A DNA stretch of 64,000 nt from Caulobacter sp. (GCA_019636175.1 JAHBYC010000012.1:1-64000); one strand, 5' to 3'; counted from the stretch's first letter, positions 18,245-30,995 are shown. Numbers and translations are program-made. Notes: generated by a model from the sequence alone, not told the origin.

Positions 18245-18394
18245 TCAGCGGCCGTCGAGGGAAACGCGCGCCGCCATGGCCGAAGGTTCCGGCTCGCAGG
18301 AAGCCAGGACCAGTTGCGCCGCCATGAGACAGAGGATCGCGAACGCGGCGCGTTGGAGCCGTTTTGAGACAAAAATGAAGGTATCAAGGGCCAT
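18245..18394 (-). CDS. possible small lipoprotein
   Basis: A 49-residue reading frame starting MALDTFIFVSKRL has one hydrophobic helix ending in LVLASC, which fits a lipobox, followed by a short polar tail. GGGAG lies ten bases upstream of the ATG at 18394. I recognise no family. It lies in a 344-base gap otherwise without genes. Coding status is uncertain. Confidence 0.4.
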   Translation of the reverse strand: MALDTFIFVSKRLQRAAFAILCLMAAQLVLASCEPEPSAMAARVSLDGR

Positions 18395-18535
18395 CGCGCG
18401 AAAACTCCCACTGTTTTGGCGGGTCAGGCGCAACTTTCGGGCCGATCACGCACGCCTCGCGGGCAAGTCGTTTGTGCGTGATGCGAATTAGCCTAATTAA
18501 CGATCCCGAGGCGCCGCGGGGGCGCGGAGTAGTTC

Positions 18536-19465
18536 ATGGCGGGATCGTTCTGGGGTTCCGATTTCGCTTTTTCGGGCGGGCGGATCAGGGTGCACAAGAC
18601 GGGGGTGGACATGCCCCTGGACGGCGCCCTCGTGGCCGAAGCCGTGATCTGGTTCATCTATTTCGTGCCGGTGCGGCTGAAGGCGGCCTGGACCGGGATG
18701 GTGCGACCCGGCCCGCGCGTCTGGTTCGCGCCGGACCGGCCCCGTCCCTGGTATCTCGTCTGGGCCGCGGCGGCCTGGTCGGGGGCGAGGATCGCCCGCA
18801 CGCCGGACGAGGCCCAGGCGGCCTTCTATTTCGACGACAGCGCGCGAGGCTCGCCGCCCAACGCCGGTCCGCACCGCCGCTTCAACTGGGGCTGCACGGA
18901 CGTGACCAAGAGCCATGTGGCCAGGGTGTTCGAGCAGACCTTCGGCTACGCCCTTGCCGTCGATCCGACGACCGCCTCCGGGCCGCTGGTGGAAAAGGGC
19001 GAGGACAACGGCGTGCATGACGGCCGCATTGTCCAGGCGCCCTGCCCCGCCCTGCCGGGCAAGACCTATCAGAAGCTGATCGACAACACCGAGGGGGACC
19101 TGGTCGCCGACCTGCGCACCCCCTGCGTCGGCGGTCGGCCGGTGACCGTCTTCATCAAGCGGCGACCGACCTCGGTGCGGTTCGGCAACCACAATACGGC
19201 CGTCAGCCTGACCACCCCGCAGGCGGTGTTTTCCCCCGAGGAACTGCGGACCATCGAGGCCTTCTGCAAGGCGATGGCGCTGGACTGGGGCGGGCTGGAC
19301 ATCCTGCGGGACAAGGATGGCCGGCTCTATGTGGTAGACGTCAACAAGACCGACATGGGGCCGCCCATCAGCCTGCCGTTGCGCGACAAATTGAGTGCAA
19401 CACGCTTGCTCGCGACGGCATTCCTCGGTCTTATCAACAGCGAATCCGGGGCGGACGCCGAATGA
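18536..19465 (+). CDS. ATP-grasp-like protein of unknown function
   Basis: The 309-residue protein has a C-terminal stretch, ALDWGGLDILRDKDGRLYVVDVNKTDMGPP (about 250-279), that looks like the metal-binding end of an ATP-grasp fold (D-x-L...G-x-L-Y-V-V-x-V-N). Upstream, TPCVGGRPVTVFIKRRP may be the nucleotide-lysine strand region. A hydrophobic patch near residue 30-48 (VAEAVIWFIYFVPV) may be a membrane-proximal helix. GGAG precedes the ATG. It overlaps the following MBL hydrolase gene by four bases (ATGA), so the two are co-translated. The substrate is unknown; assignment to ATP-grasp is by motif only. Confidence 0.7.
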   Translation: MAGSFWGSDFAFSGGRIRVHKTGVDMPLDGALVAEAVIWFIYFVPVRLKAAWTGMVRPGPRVWFAPDRPRPWYLVWAAAAWSGARIARTPDEAQAAFYFDDSARGSPPNAGPHRRFNWGCTDVTKSHVARVFEQTFGYALAVDPTTASGPLVEKGEDNGVHDGRIVQAPCPALPGKTYQKLIDNTEGDLVADLRTPCVGGRPVTVFIKRRPTSVRFGNHNTAVSLTTPQAVFSPEELRTIEAFCKAMALDWGGLDILRDKDGRLYVVDVNKTDMGPPISLPLRDKLSATRLLATAFLGLINSESGADAE

Positions 19466-20355
19466 TACCGTTCGTAAGAGAGATCGAGTTCGAGTACGGG
19501 GCGTGTGATCGCGTTTCCCCGCTGATCCGCCGCGTGGTCGCCAACAATGCCGGCCCGTTCACCTACAAGGGCACCGGCACCTACATCATCGGCAACGGCG
19601 ATGTGGCGGTGATCGACCCCGGCCCGGACATGGACGATCATCTGGAGGCCCTGCTGGCGGCGACGGCCGGAGAGCGGATCACCCATATCTTCGTGACCCA
19701 CAATCACGCCGACCATTCCCCCCTCGCCCGCCCGCTGGCCGAACGGACCGGGGCGACCATCTACGCCTGCGCCAAGGCCGGCGTTCCGACCGAGTCGGAA
19801 GTGCGGATGGAGGCGGGGGACGATCGCAGCTTCAGACCCGACGTCGGCCTCTGCGAGGGCGGGCTGTTCAAGGGCGGCGACTGGACCATCGAGGCCATCC
19901 CGACCCCCGGCCACACCTCCAACCACCTCTGCTACGCCCTGCTGGAAGAGAACGCCCTGTTCTCCGGCGACCACATCATGGGTTGGTCGACCACGGTGAT
20001 CAGTCCGCCGGACGGCGACATGGGCGACTATTTCGACAGTCTCGACAAGATCAAGGCGCGGGAGTTCTCGACCCTGTGGCCGACGCATGGACCGCCGGTC
20101 ACCGACCCCGCGCCGTTCATCCAGGCCTATATCGAACACCGCCGCGCCCGCGAGTCCCAGATCCTGGCCGCCGTCGGCGATGGCCTGTCGCGCATCAAGG
20201 TCATGGTGCCGGTGCTCTACAAGGACGTCGATTCCCGGCTGCACCCCGCCGCGGCCCATTCGGTCATGGCCCACATGATCCAGCTGGTGAAGGACGGCCG
20301 GGTGCTTTGCGACGGCGCGCCCACCCTCGACAGCGACTATCGCCTGGCCGGCTGA
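19462..20355 (+). CDS. MBL-fold metallo-hydrolase (LACTB2-like)
   Basis: This 297-residue protein has the dinuclear-zinc motif THNHADHS (residues about 79-86), the downstream histidine in TPGHTSNH, the aspartate in LFSGDHIMGW and the last histidine in WPTHGPP. The C terminus (RRARESQILAAVGDG...VLYKDVDSRLHPAAAHSV) is the winged-helix-like tail of the LACTB2 subgroup of hydrolases, some of which act on RNA in other organisms. It is translationally coupled to the ATP-grasp-like gene upstream. The substrate here is not known; it is not a beta-lactamase by context or subfamily. Confidence 0.9.
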   Translation: MIPFVREIEFEYGACDRVSPLIRRVVANNAGPFTYKGTGTYIIGNGDVAVIDPGPDMDDHLEALLAATAGERITHIFVTHNHADHSPLARPLAERTGATIYACAKAGVPTESEVRMEAGDDRSFRPDVGLCEGGLFKGGDWTIEAIPTPGHTSNHLCYALLEENALFSGDHIMGWSTTVISPPDGDMGDYFDSLDKIKAREFSTLWPTHGPPVTDPAPFIQAYIEHRRARESQILAAVGDGLSRIKVMVPVLYKDVDSRLHPAAAHSVMAHMIQLVKDGRVLCDGAPTLDSDYRLAG

Positions 20356-20397
20356 TCCCGGCCGCCGGCGCGCCTGGCGGCCGGCGACCGGACGTGG

Positions 20398-23691
<3,294 letters not shown>

Positions 23692-23770
23692 ACTTGATCT
23701 TCCCTTGTCGTGGAGCTCCCTGAACCGCCCAAGCTAGTGGTCGCCGCGGGCTTAGGCAAACGGGCGCCTC

Positions 23771-24145
23771 CTACGGGCGAACCTCGGGATCAGGCTGTTC
23801 CAGAATGATACAGACCGGCCGGGGAACGCCGGCCCTGATGGTGGTGAGGTCAAAGCGGTCTCCGGCCGGCCCCGCCAGGGACGGCGAGAGCGCCTCAAGC
23901 GACCCGCCCGACCAGCCGGCGACCAGATCGCCTGGGCGCAACCCGGCCCTCGCGGCCGGTCCCAGAGGCTCCAGCATCACGATCCGCCAGGCCGCTCCAT
24001 CCCGCGCCAGTTCAACGCCGGACCAACCCGGGGTCTCGCCGACCGGATCGACTGCATCAACCTCAGCCGCCAGGACCGGGGCGGCCGTAGCCAAAAGGCC
24101 CCCAGCGGCCAGGGTGACGATCATCGCCCGACGCGATCGGTCCAT
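23771..24145 (-). CDS. secreted PDZ-domain protein
   Basis: This 124-residue protein has a twin-arginine-like N terminus (MDRSRRAMIVTLAAGG) and a signal peptide ending near VLAAE. The rest is a single PDZ-like domain: VMLEPLGPAARAGLRPGDLVAGWSGG is the carboxylate-binding loop and helix typical of PDZ domains in HtrA proteases, but there is no protease domain. It may be a periplasmic adaptor. It is a stand-alone gene between the fused ligase gene and the APH-AAA gene. Confidence 0.7.
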   Translation of the reverse strand: MDRSRRAMIVTLAAGGLLATAAPVLAAEVDAVDPVGETPGWSGVELARDGAAWRIVMLEPLGPAARAGLRPGDLVAGWSGGSLEALSPSLAGPAGDRFDLTTIRAGVPRPVCIILEQPDPEVRP

Positions 24146-24218
24146 GCGTGGCTTCGGCTCCGGGGGTCTGAAAACCCCACTGTGCGCACAGGAGGCGCAT
24201 GGTCAACCGCCAACCGGG

Positions 24219-25748
24219 TCAGGCGTTCAGCCGCCTGACCAGGGCTTCGGCGGCGGGTTCGAAGGCGCCGTCGGAATCCACCCGCCGCCAGGTCATCTCG
24301 CCCAGGTCGCGGGTCAACTGGCCATGCAGCACCGCGACATCGGCGTCGGATGCGTCACCGGTGCGATGGTTGATGCGTTGCTCCAGAAGCGGTTGCGGCG
24401 CCTCAAGCCACAGACCTTCGAACGGAACGCCGGCGGCGGCGGCGACCCGGGCGGCAGCGGCGCGTTCCTCGGGCTTGAGGAAGACCGCGTCCAGAATCAC
24501 CGCCCGGCCGGCGGCCAGCAGCGCCCCGGCGTTATCGAACATCTCTCCATAGACCCGCGGGCTGACCTCGGGGGCGTAGGCCTGGGCCGGCAGGCGGTCC
24601 AGCGGGCCCAGGCCCCACAGCCGCTTGCGGATCTCGTCGCTGCGCAGGATCACCGCCCCCGGCGCCGCGCCAAGACCCGGCGCGGCGATGCGGGCGAAGG
24701 TCGACTTGCCCGAACCGGAGAGACCGCCAACCGCGACAAGGGCCGGCTTGACCGGGGTCAGGTGGGCGATGGCCGCCGACAGATAGGCCCGCGCCGCGTC
24801 ATCGTCGCCGCCGTGAGCCTGGACATGGCAACGCACGCCGGCGCGCACGGACAGGGCCAGCGGCAGGGCTTCGAGACCCCGCCACAGGCCGCCGGGCAGC
24901 CGCCGCGCCCCCTCGTCCAGCCAGGCGGACAGCACCCGGACCGCGGCATCGCGGCGGCGACGGAAGTCAAGGTCCATCAGCAGGAAGGCGACGTCGTAGA
25001 GGATGTCGATTTCCGACAGGGTGTCGTTGAACTCGATGCAGTCGAACAGGATCGGCCGGCCATCTTCCAGCAGGATGTTGCCCAGGTGCAGGTCCCCGTG
25101 ACAGCGGCGCACCCACCCGCCCTCGAGCCGGTCGGACAGCAGGCCCTCCAGCCTGTCGCGCTCGGCGTCGGTGGCGGCGATAAGGGCCTCGACCGGTTCG
25201 CGACCCAGACGGGGGGCGAGGTCCTTCAGGAGGGCGGCGTTGGAGCGGATCGTGTAGCTCATTCCGCCGCCCGGCTCGGCCTTGCCGGCGACCGGCGCAT
25301 CGGCATGGAAGCGGGCGACGGCCCGACCCAGCTGGTCGGCGAGGTCGCCATCGACCGCATAGGGCTGTTCAGCCAGCACCGCATTCTCGTCGAACCGGCG
25401 CATCTCCAGCACCGACTCGATGACCTCGCCCTCCCCGTCCAGTTCAAGCCCGCCATCGGCGGTGCGGGTCACGGCTCCCACCCGGCGGTAGATGTCCGGC
25501 GCGGCGGCCCGGTTGAAGGCCAGCTCCCGTTCCAGCGCCCAGTGGCGCAAGGCGCGGGTCTCGTAGTTCAGGAAGCCGAAATTGACCGGCCGCTTGACCT
25601 TCAGGGCCAGATCGCCGGTCAGATAGACCCGGGCGCAGCTGGTTTCGATGACCCGGTCGGCGCGCGCGCCCAGCCAGGCGGTCACCTCGGCTTCCTGCAG
25701 GGCTTCCAGGCGGGCGGTTTCGGCGTTCGCGGCGGACGATATGGTCAT
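24219..25748 (-). CDS. APH-like kinase plus AAA ATPase fusion protein
   Basis: The 509-residue protein joins an aminoglycoside-phosphotransferase-like N-terminal domain (HGDLHLGNILLEDGRPILFDCIEF, Brenner motif and metal-binding DxxEF) to a C-terminal P-loop kinase-like domain (GGLSGSGKST at about 340, plus SDEIRKRLWG). This is the widespread family annotated as bifunctional aminoglycoside phosphotransferase/ATP-binding protein. No member is established as a resistance enzyme to my knowledge, and the true substrate is unknown. It is divergent from the TetR regulator gene 105 bases away, so that regulator might control it. Confidence 0.9.
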   Translation of the reverse strand: MTISSAANAETARLEALQEAEVTAWLGARADRVIETSCARVYLTGDLALKVKRPVNFGFLNYETRALRHWALERELAFNRAAAPDIYRRVGAVTRTADGGLELDGEGEVIESVLEMRRFDENAVLAEQPYAVDGDLADQLGRAVARFHADAPVAGKAEPGGGMSYTIRSNAALLKDLAPRLGREPVEALIAATDAERDRLEGLLSDRLEGGWVRRCHGDLHLGNILLEDGRPILFDCIEFNDTLSEIDILYDVAFLLMDLDFRRRRDAAVRVLSAWLDEGARRLPGGLWRGLEALPLALSVRAGVRCHVQAHGGDDDAARAYLSAAIAHLTPVKPALVAVGGLSGSGKSTFARIAAPGLGAAPGAVILRSDEIRKRLWGLGPLDRLPAQAYAPEVSPRVYGEMFDNAGALLAAGRAVILDAVFLKPEERAAAARVAAAAGVPFEGLWLEAPQPLLEQRINHRTGDASDADVAVLHGQLTRDLGEMTWRRVDSDGAFEPAAEALVRRLNA

Positions 25749-25853
25749 CGGGCGTCCATATCACAGGCAATCTTCGCCCGTCCTCTCGCCGTTCCCTTGC
25801 GAGGCGAACCCTTTCGCGGCAAGGGAGAGAGATCAACGTTCACTCGAGGGGTC

Positions 25854-26480
25854 ATGGACGCAAAGCCTGAAGGCCGGCGCTCCGAGCGCAAGCGCCGCGA
25901 CATTCTTCTGGCCGGCCGCGCGGTGTTCCTGCGCGAAGGCTATGCGGGCGCCGGCATGGAGGCGGTCGCGAGGGAGGCGGGCGCCTCGACGGCGACGCTG
26001 TACGCCCATTTTCCCAGCAAGTCGGACCTGTTCGCGGCGGTGGTCGAGGACGCCGTGGCCGAGCTGGCCCATGACGTCGAACAGACCCGCGCCGAGGTCG
26101 GCGGCGCCCGCGAACGGCTGATGGCCTTCGCCACCGCCTACGCCCGCTTCTACAGCGACCCGGTGTCACGGGCGGTGTTCCGGATGGTCATGGGTGAGCG
26201 GCGCCGCGTCACCGACCTTGCGGACTACTTCCGCAGGCGCTCGCGCATGACCCTTGGCGGCAGCGCCATCACCATCATCGGCCAGCTGGTCGAGGAGGGC
26301 CTGCTGACCGTCGAAAAGCCGGCCTGGGCCGCCGGCCAGCTTCTGGGCATGATCGAACACACCACCCTGGTCTACGGCCTTGTCGCCGGAGACGAGAAAC
26401 TGCCCATGCGGCCGCTGGATACGATCTGCGCCGACGCCGTTGAGACCTTCCTGGCCCGCTACGGCGCGGTCGCCGCCTGA
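25854..26480 (+). CDS. TetR/AcrR family transcriptional regulator
   Basis: This 208-residue protein has the N-terminal helix-turn-helix of TetR repressors (RRDILLAGRAVFLREGYAGAGMEAVAREAGASTATLYAHFPSKSDLF), with residues about 12-58 forming the DNA-binding domain. The rest is a ligand domain related to AefR/YbiH-like C-terminal regions (FRMVMGERRRVTDLADYF). The ATG at 25854 follows GAGGGG closely and excludes an open upstream extension. It is divergent from the APH-AAA gene and its operator is probably in the 105-base gap. The ligand is unknown. Confidence 0.92.
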   Translation: MDAKPEGRRSERKRRDILLAGRAVFLREGYAGAGMEAVAREAGASTATLYAHFPSKSDLFAAVVEDAVAELAHDVEQTRAEVGGARERLMAFATAYARFYSDPVSRAVFRMVMGERRRVTDLADYFRRRSRMTLGGSAITIIGQLVEEGLLTVEKPAWAAGQLLGMIEHTTLVYGLVAGDEKLPMRPLDTICADAVETFLARYGAVAA

Positions 26481-26499
26481 CGGCGGCGCCTCGGACGCC

Positions 26500-27165
26500 T
26501 CAGGGGAACAACCGCGAGGTCGTCCAGCCGCCGTCCGAGCGGGTGAAGACCAGCCGCTCGTGAAGGCGGAAGGGCCTGTCGCGCCAGAACTCGATGGCCT
26601 GGGGCCGGACCCGGAAGCCGGACCAGTGCGGCGGACGGGGCACCTTTCCCAGCCCGAACTTCAGACCCATCTCGGCGACGCGCTTTTCGAGCGCGAACCG
26701 GTCGACCATCGGTCGCGACTGGTCCGAGGCCCAGGCGCCCAGCTGACTGTGGCGGGCGCGGGTGGCGTGATAGGCGTCGGCCTCCGCCTCGCTGACCGGT
26801 TCGACCGCGCCGCGAACGCGGACCTGCCGACGCAGGCTTTTCCAATGGAACAGCAGGGCCGCCCTGGGATTGGCCGCCAGCTCCCGCCCCTTGGCGCTCT
26901 CCAGGTTGGTGTAGAAGGTGAAGCCCTCGGGACTGACATCCTTGAGCAGGACCATCCGCGCGTCGGGCAGGCCGTCGGCGTCGACGGTCGCCAGGGTCAT
27001 GGCGTTGGCGTCATTGGGCTCGCTGTCCACCGCCGCCTTCAGCCAGGTCTCGAACAGCTGGAACGGATCGGCCTCCGGCAGCAGGGGCAACGGTTCGGCG
27101 GCGGCGACCTGGGCGACGTAGTCGTCGGCGCTGGGCGAGGCGGGGATCAGGGGGGCTTTGGCCAT
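26500..27165 (-). CDS. pdxH: pyridoxamine 5'-phosphate oxidase PdxH
   Basis: This FMN enzyme oxidises pyridoxine or pyridoxamine 5'-phosphate to pyridoxal 5'-phosphate, the last step of vitamin B6 salvage and synthesis. The 221-residue length is standard. Recognisable blocks are [21 protein letters not shown] (FMN phosphate site), [48 protein letters not shown] and the C terminus [15 protein letters not shown]...RLFP. It converges with the TetR gene and is divergent from the DnaJ-like gene. Confidence 0.96.
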   Translation of the reverse strand: MAKAPLIPASPSADDYVAQVAAAEPLPLLPEADPFQLFETWLKAAVDSEPNDANAMTLATVDADGLPDARMVLLKDVSPEGFTFYTNLESAKGRELAANPRAALLFHWKSLRRQVRVRGAVEPVSEAEADAYHATRARHSQLGAWASDQSRPMVDRFALEKRVAEMGLKFGLGKVPRPPHWSGFRVRPQAIEFWRDRPFRLHERLVFTRSDGGWTTSRLFP

Positions 27166-27267
27166 GGCGGCTATGTAGACCCGGCGCCCCCGTCCGTCAT
27201 CCGTCCAGCAGGCTTAACCTCGAATTGACTCTGTGCCCCCACAGTTGCGGCAAAAGAACATGGGGCC

Positions 27268-27975
27268 ATGATGGTGGCGAGGACAGACAGGGAGCGCCGC
27301 GAGGCGCTGGCGCGGCTTGGGCTGCGCGCGGAGCCTGACGCGGCCGGGCTGCGGGCGGCCTTTCGCCAGGCCGTCAAGGCGACCCACCCCGACCGACCCG
27401 GCGGCGACGCCGAGAGCCTGCGGGCGGTCGTCGCCGCCTATGAGTTGCTCAAGGCCTCGCCCGACGTACAACCGTCGCCGCCATCGGCGATCGCGCCGGC
27501 CGCAAGCGCCGAGACCGACACCCTGACCATCACCCCGGCCCTTGCCGCTTCCGGCGGCGAGGTGATGGTCACTCTGGCCGACGGCCGGCGCCTGAAGGTC
27601 GGCCTGCCGGCGGGGCTGAGAGCCGGCGACAGGGTGCGGGCGGGCGCCGCGATGCTGACCGTCGCCGTGCGCGGAGAATCTGGCCTGACCCTGCGCGGGG
27701 ACGACCTCTGGCTGACCACAGACCTGCCGGGCGACACCCCGCATGGCGGACGCCTGGACCTCGACACCCCCGGCGGCCCGCGCGAGATCTGGATCGGCCG
27801 CCGGGCCCTGGCGCGGGGCCTGGTGCGGCTGAGCGGTCAGGGCCTGCCCGCCCGGGGACCGCATGCGGCCGGTGATCTGTTCGTGCGTCTGCGCCCGGCC
27901 GCCCGGCCCGAGAGCGGCGCCCGCAGCCGCCTCCGCGCCTTTCAGGCCAACTGGACGCCGCAGGCGACGGCCTAG
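27268..27975 (+). CDS. DnaJ-like J-domain protein
   Basis: The 235-residue protein has an N-terminal J-domain with the HPD motif ([11 protein letters not shown], about residues 35-45), which stimulates Hsp70 ATPase. The zinc-finger and Gly/Phe regions of true DnaJ are absent. The rest is one C-terminal substrate-binding domain as in DnaJ/Cbp[39 protein letters not shown] and [16 protein letters not shown]. It is probably an auxiliary co-chaperone. It precedes aroC in the same direction by 85 bases. Confidence 0.88.
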   Translation: MMVARTDRERREALARLGLRAEPDAAGLRAAFRQAVKATHPDRPGGDAESLRAVVAAYELLKASPDVQPSPPSAIAPAASAETDTLTITPALAASGGEVMVTLADGRRLKVGLPAGLRAGDRVRAGAAMLTVAVRGESGLTLRGDDLWLTTDLPGDTPHGGRLDLDTPGGPREIWIGRRALARGLVRLSGQGLPARGPHAAGDLFVRLRPAARPESGARSRLRAFQANWTPQATA

Positions 27976-28060
27976 CGGCGCTGCGGCTTGTCCTTGCCGG
28001 GCCTTTGGACCGATAACCGGGTTCCCTCTTCGAGCCGCTCTCTCTAAGAGCCAGTCCACC

Positions 28061-29128
28061 ATGTCGCACAACACCTTCGGCCACCTGTTCCGCGTCACCA
28101 CCTGGGGCGAAAGCCATGGGCCGGCGCTCGGCTGCGTCGTCGATGGCTGCCCTCCCGGGATCGCCCTGGAGGAAGCCGACATCCAGACCTTCCTGGACCA
28201 GCGGAAGCCCGGCCAGAGCCGTCATGTCACCCAGAGGCGCGAGAGCGATACGGTGCGGATCCTGTCCGGGGTCTTCGAAGGGGTCACGACCGGGACGCCG
28301 ATCTCCCTGATGATCGAGAATGAGGACCAGAGGTCGAAGGACTACGGCGAGATCGCCCATGCCTTCCGGCCCGGCCACGCCGACTACAGCTACATCGCCA
28401 AATACGGTCGTCGGGACTACCGCGGCGGCGGACGCTCCAGCGCCCGCGAAACCGCCGCCCGGGTCGCCGCCGGGGCTATCGCCCGCAAGGTGATATCCGG
28501 GGTGACCGTGCGCGGGGCCCTGGTCCAGGTTGGGCCCCATGCGATCGATGAGTCCCGCTGGGACTGGAACCAGACCGGCCAGAACAGCTTCTGGTCGCCG
28601 GACGCCGAGGCGGCGACGCTGTGGGACAGCTATCTGGACACGGTGCGGAAAGCGGGCTCCTCCACCGGCGCCATCGTCCATGTCGAGGCCGAGGGCGTGC
28701 CCGCCGGCTGGGGCGCCCCCCTCTATGGCAAGCTCGACGCCGAGCTGGCCGGGGCGCTGATGTCGATCAACGCCGCCAAGGGCGTGGAGATCGGCGCCGG
28801 GTTCGCCGCCGCCGCCCTGTCCGGCGAGGAGAACGCCGACGAGATGCGGGCGGGCAATGACGGTCCGATGTTCCTCAGCAACAAGGCCGGGGGGGTTCTG
28901 GGCGGGATCAGCACCGGCCAGCCGGTGACCGCCCGCGTCGCCTTCAAGCCCACCTCCTCGATCCTGACCCCGCGCCGCACCCTCAACGAGGCCGGCGAGG
29001 AAGTCGAACTGCGCACCAAGGGCCGTCACGACCCCTGCGTCGGGGTGCGGGCCGTGCCGGTGGTCGAGGCGATGACCGCCTGTGTCCTGGCCGACGCCTT
29101 CCTGCGTCACCGAGCCCAAGTTGGCTGA
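28061..29128 (+). CDS. aroC: chorismate synthase AroC
   Basis: This FMN-dependent enzyme converts 5-enolpyruvylshikimate 3-phosphate to chorismate, the last step of the shikimate pathway. The 355-residue protein shows all three family signatures: [18 protein letters not shown] near the N terminus, [19 protein letters not shown], and the late [17 protein letters not shown] block. The start [20 protein letters not shown] at 28061 is the standard N terminus; the open frame continues about 200 bases upstream without similarity. Confidence 0.97.
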   Translation: MSHNTFGHLFRVTTWGESHGPALGCVVDGCPPGIALEEADIQTFLDQRKPGQSRHVTQRRESDTVRILSGVFEGVTTGTPISLMIENEDQRSKDYGEIAHAFRPGHADYSYIAKYGRRDYRGGGRSSARETAARVAAGAIARKVISGVTVRGALVQVGPHAIDESRWDWNQTGQNSFWSPDAEAATLWDSYLDTVRKAGSSTGAIVHVEAEGVPAGWGAPLYGKLDAELAGALMSINAAKGVEIGAGFAAAALSGEENADEMRAGNDGPMFLSNKAGGVLGGISTGQPVTARVAFKPTSSILTPRRTLNEAGEEVELRTKGRHDPCVGVRAVPVVEAMTACVLADAFLRHRAQVG

Positions 29129-29247
29129 AGTCCGCCCCCAGCCGACGATCCTGCCCGGAAAGTGACACACTAGCTGTTGCAATTTATCGATCGCTTCCTA
29201 TCTGCTTCCTCGATGGCGTCAACAACCCGCCAGATGGAGCTTGCACC

Positions 29248-29943
29248 ATGATCGACCGCCGCCCCTTCGCGCAGCTCGGCCATGCCAACCATGGCTGGCT
29301 GAACGCCCGCCACCACTTCTCATTCGCCAACTGGCACGACCCGGCCCGCATGGGCTGGGGCGATCTGCGGGTCTGGAATGACGACGAGATCGCCGCCAAG
29401 TCCGGCTTTCCGCCGCATCCGCACGCCGACATGGAAATCATCACCTATGTTCGCACCGGCGCGATCACCCACCAGGACAGCCTGGGCAACACCGGCCGCA
29501 CGGCGGCGGGCGACGTTCAGGTGATGAGCGCGGGAACGGGCATCCGGCACGCTGAATACAATCTGGAAGACGAGACCACGACGCTGTTCCAGCTGTGGAT
29601 CCAGCCGCGCACCCGCGGCGGCGAGCCGTCCTGGGGCGCCAAGCCCTTTCCGCGCCACGATCGCTCGGGTCGCTTTGTGCCCCTCGCCAGCGGCCTTGGT
29701 GACGACGGGGCCCTGCCGATCCGGGCCGAGGCCCGGGTGCTGGGCGCCACGCTGAAAGCCGGCGAGACCGCCAGCTACAGTCTGGCCGCCGGTCGCCACG
29801 CCTATCTGGTCAGCGCGGTCGGAGAGGTTGAGCTCAACGGCGTGCGGCTGGAACCCCGGGACGGAGCCGCGATCCGCGACGAGCCGGCGTTGACTGTGCG
29901 GGCAGTCACCGACGCGGAACTCGTTCTGGTTGATTCCCGGTAA
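29248..29943 (+). CDS. pirin family cupin protein (YhhW-like)
   Basis: The 231-residue bicupin matches bacterial pirins. The metal-binding histidines lie in FPPHPHADMEIITYV and GTGIRHAEYNLED in the N-terminal cupin. E. coli YhhW of this family has quercetin dioxygenase activity in vitro; the physiological role here is unknown. GGAG lies upstream of the ATG and a strong terminator follows. It is a single gene. Confidence 0.92.
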   Translation: MIDRRPFAQLGHANHGWLNARHHFSFANWHDPARMGWGDLRVWNDDEIAAKSGFPPHPHADMEIITYVRTGAITHQDSLGNTGRTAAGDVQVMSAGTGIRHAEYNLEDETTTLFQLWIQPRTRGGEPSWGAKPFPRHDRSGRFVPLASGLGDDGALPIRAEARVLGATLKAGETASYSLAAGRHAYLVSAVGEVELNGVRLEPRDGAAIRDEPALTVRAVTDAELVLVDSR

Positions 29944-29965
29944 ATTCTCGCTGCCCGACAAGATG

Positions 29966-29995
29966 AAAGCCCGTCGCGTTTCGGCGGGCTTTTTT
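29966..29995 (+). terminator. rho-independent terminator after the pirin gene
   Basis: AAAGCCCG (29966-29973) pairs with CGGGCTTT (29985-29992) and a run of six T follows from 29990. It lies 23 bases after the stop codon. Confidence 0.9.
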
Positions 29996-30063
29996 CGTTG
30001 ACCGCCAAAAGCTTAGCCACGTATCCCTGTGAAATATTACAAGGTTACCAGACCGGGCCCGTC

Positions 30064-30573
30064 TTGCGATTTGACCTGCTGAAAATCCTTTTGGTCGATG
30101 ACAATCACCACATGCGGGTGCTGATTGGCGAGATCCTGCGCGCCATCGGAGTGCGGCACGTGTTCGAGGCCAACGACGGCGCCGAGGCCCTGGCCGCGTT
30201 GCGTCACCAGTCGATCGACATCGTCATGACCGACCTGGCGATGCAGCCGCTGGACGGCATCGACTTTGTCCGGCTGATCCGGCAGTCGCCCGACAGTCCC
30301 AACCAGATGATCCCGATCGTGATGATCACCGGCCACTCGACGCAACGCCGGGTCAGTGAAGCCCGGGACGCGGGGGTCACTGAGTTCCTCGCCAAGCCGG
30401 TGACGGCGCGCGGCGTCATCGAGCGGATCACCCAGGTCGTCGACCATCCCCGCGCTTTCATCCGGGCAGGTGACTATTTTGGGCCCGACCGGCGACGCAG
30501 GGTCGAACCCGCCTATGACGGCCCATGGCGTCGCGAGGCCGATCAAGGCCGCGACAAGTCCCAAGAAGAGTGA
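30064..30573 (+). CDS. single-domain response regulator with C-terminal GPDRRRR tail
   Basis: The protein (169 residues from the TTG at 30064) is a CheY-like receiver with a short tail. ILLVDDNHHMR gives the acidic pocket, DIVMTDLAMQPLDG the phospho-accepting aspartate, MITGHS the switch threonine/serine region and FLAKPV the conserved lysine. A tail with YFGPDRRRRVEP follows, a motif seen in several caulobacterial receivers of unknown output. No ATG is suitable: an upstream TTG at 29998 would lie against the preceding terminator, so MRFDLLK is preferred although no ribosome binding site is clear. No kinase is adjacent. Confidence 0.82.
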   Translation: MRFDLLKILLVDDNHHMRVLIGEILRAIGVRHVFEANDGAEALAALRHQSIDIVMTDLAMQPLDGIDFVRLIRQSPDSPNQMIPIVMITGHSTQRRVSEARDAGVTEFLAKPVTARGVIERITQVVDHPRAFIRAGDYFGPDRRRRVEPAYDGPWRREADQGRDKSQEE

Positions 30574-30582
30574 AGTCGGGCC

Positions 30583-30954
30583 TCAGAGCTGCAGCGCGCA
30601 GCTTTCATTGATGGTCGGCCGCGAGATCACCACCCGACAGAGGCCCGGGTAGCCCGGCTTCAGCGCATTGGCGAAGTAGAGGCACAGATGCTCCAGCGTC
30701 GGCAGGTCCAGGCCGGGTTTGTCATTGAGCAGCCCGTGGTCGAGTTCGGCCGCGACGGCCTTGAGCGCCGCATCCAGCTCTCCAAGATCGGCAACCCAGC
30801 CCATGGGCCCCGAGATCTCGCCGCGCACGGTCGCCTCGACCCGGAACGAATGGCCATGCAGCCGCGTGTAGGGGCTGCCTTCCGGGCCGTTAGGGAAATG
30901 ATGGGCGGCGTCGAAGGTGGCGGCCTTCGTGATCTCGAAGAGGGGCGATGTCAT
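30583..30954 (-). CDS. queD: QueD-like 6-carboxytetrahydropterin synthase homologue lacking the catalytic cysteine
   Basis: This 123-residue member of the PTPS/QueD family would make 6-carboxy-5,6,7,8-tetrahydropterin for queuosine synthesis. Zinc ligands are visible at H18 (FDAAH) and H33/H35 (RLHGHSF), and LDHGLLND and the C-terminal ESC element are conserved. At the position where canonical QueD carries its catalytic cysteine (C-x-R-L-H-G-H) this protein has Y29 (YTRLHGH). It lies 41 bases downstream of queE on the same strand, which supports a queuosine role despite the substitution. Confidence 0.85.
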   Translation of the reverse strand: MTSPLFEITKAATFDAAHHFPNGPEGSPYTRLHGHSFRVEATVRGEISGPMGWVADLGELDAALKAVAAELDHGLLNDKPGLDLPTLEHLCLYFANALKPGYPGLCRVVISRPTINESCALQL

Positions 30955-30995
30955 GTCTGTCGGGGGCTAAGGACGGCGCTGGCGCGACCGGACGG

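Noticed and set aside
19462..20355. Beta-lactamase
   Set aside because: The sequence is of the LACTB2-like MBL subgroup, lacks a signal peptide and is coupled to a cytosolic-type gene.
24219..25748. Aminoglycoside resistance gene
   Set aside because: The APH-AAA fusion family is chromosomal and widespread, with no established resistance activity; no mobile resistance context.
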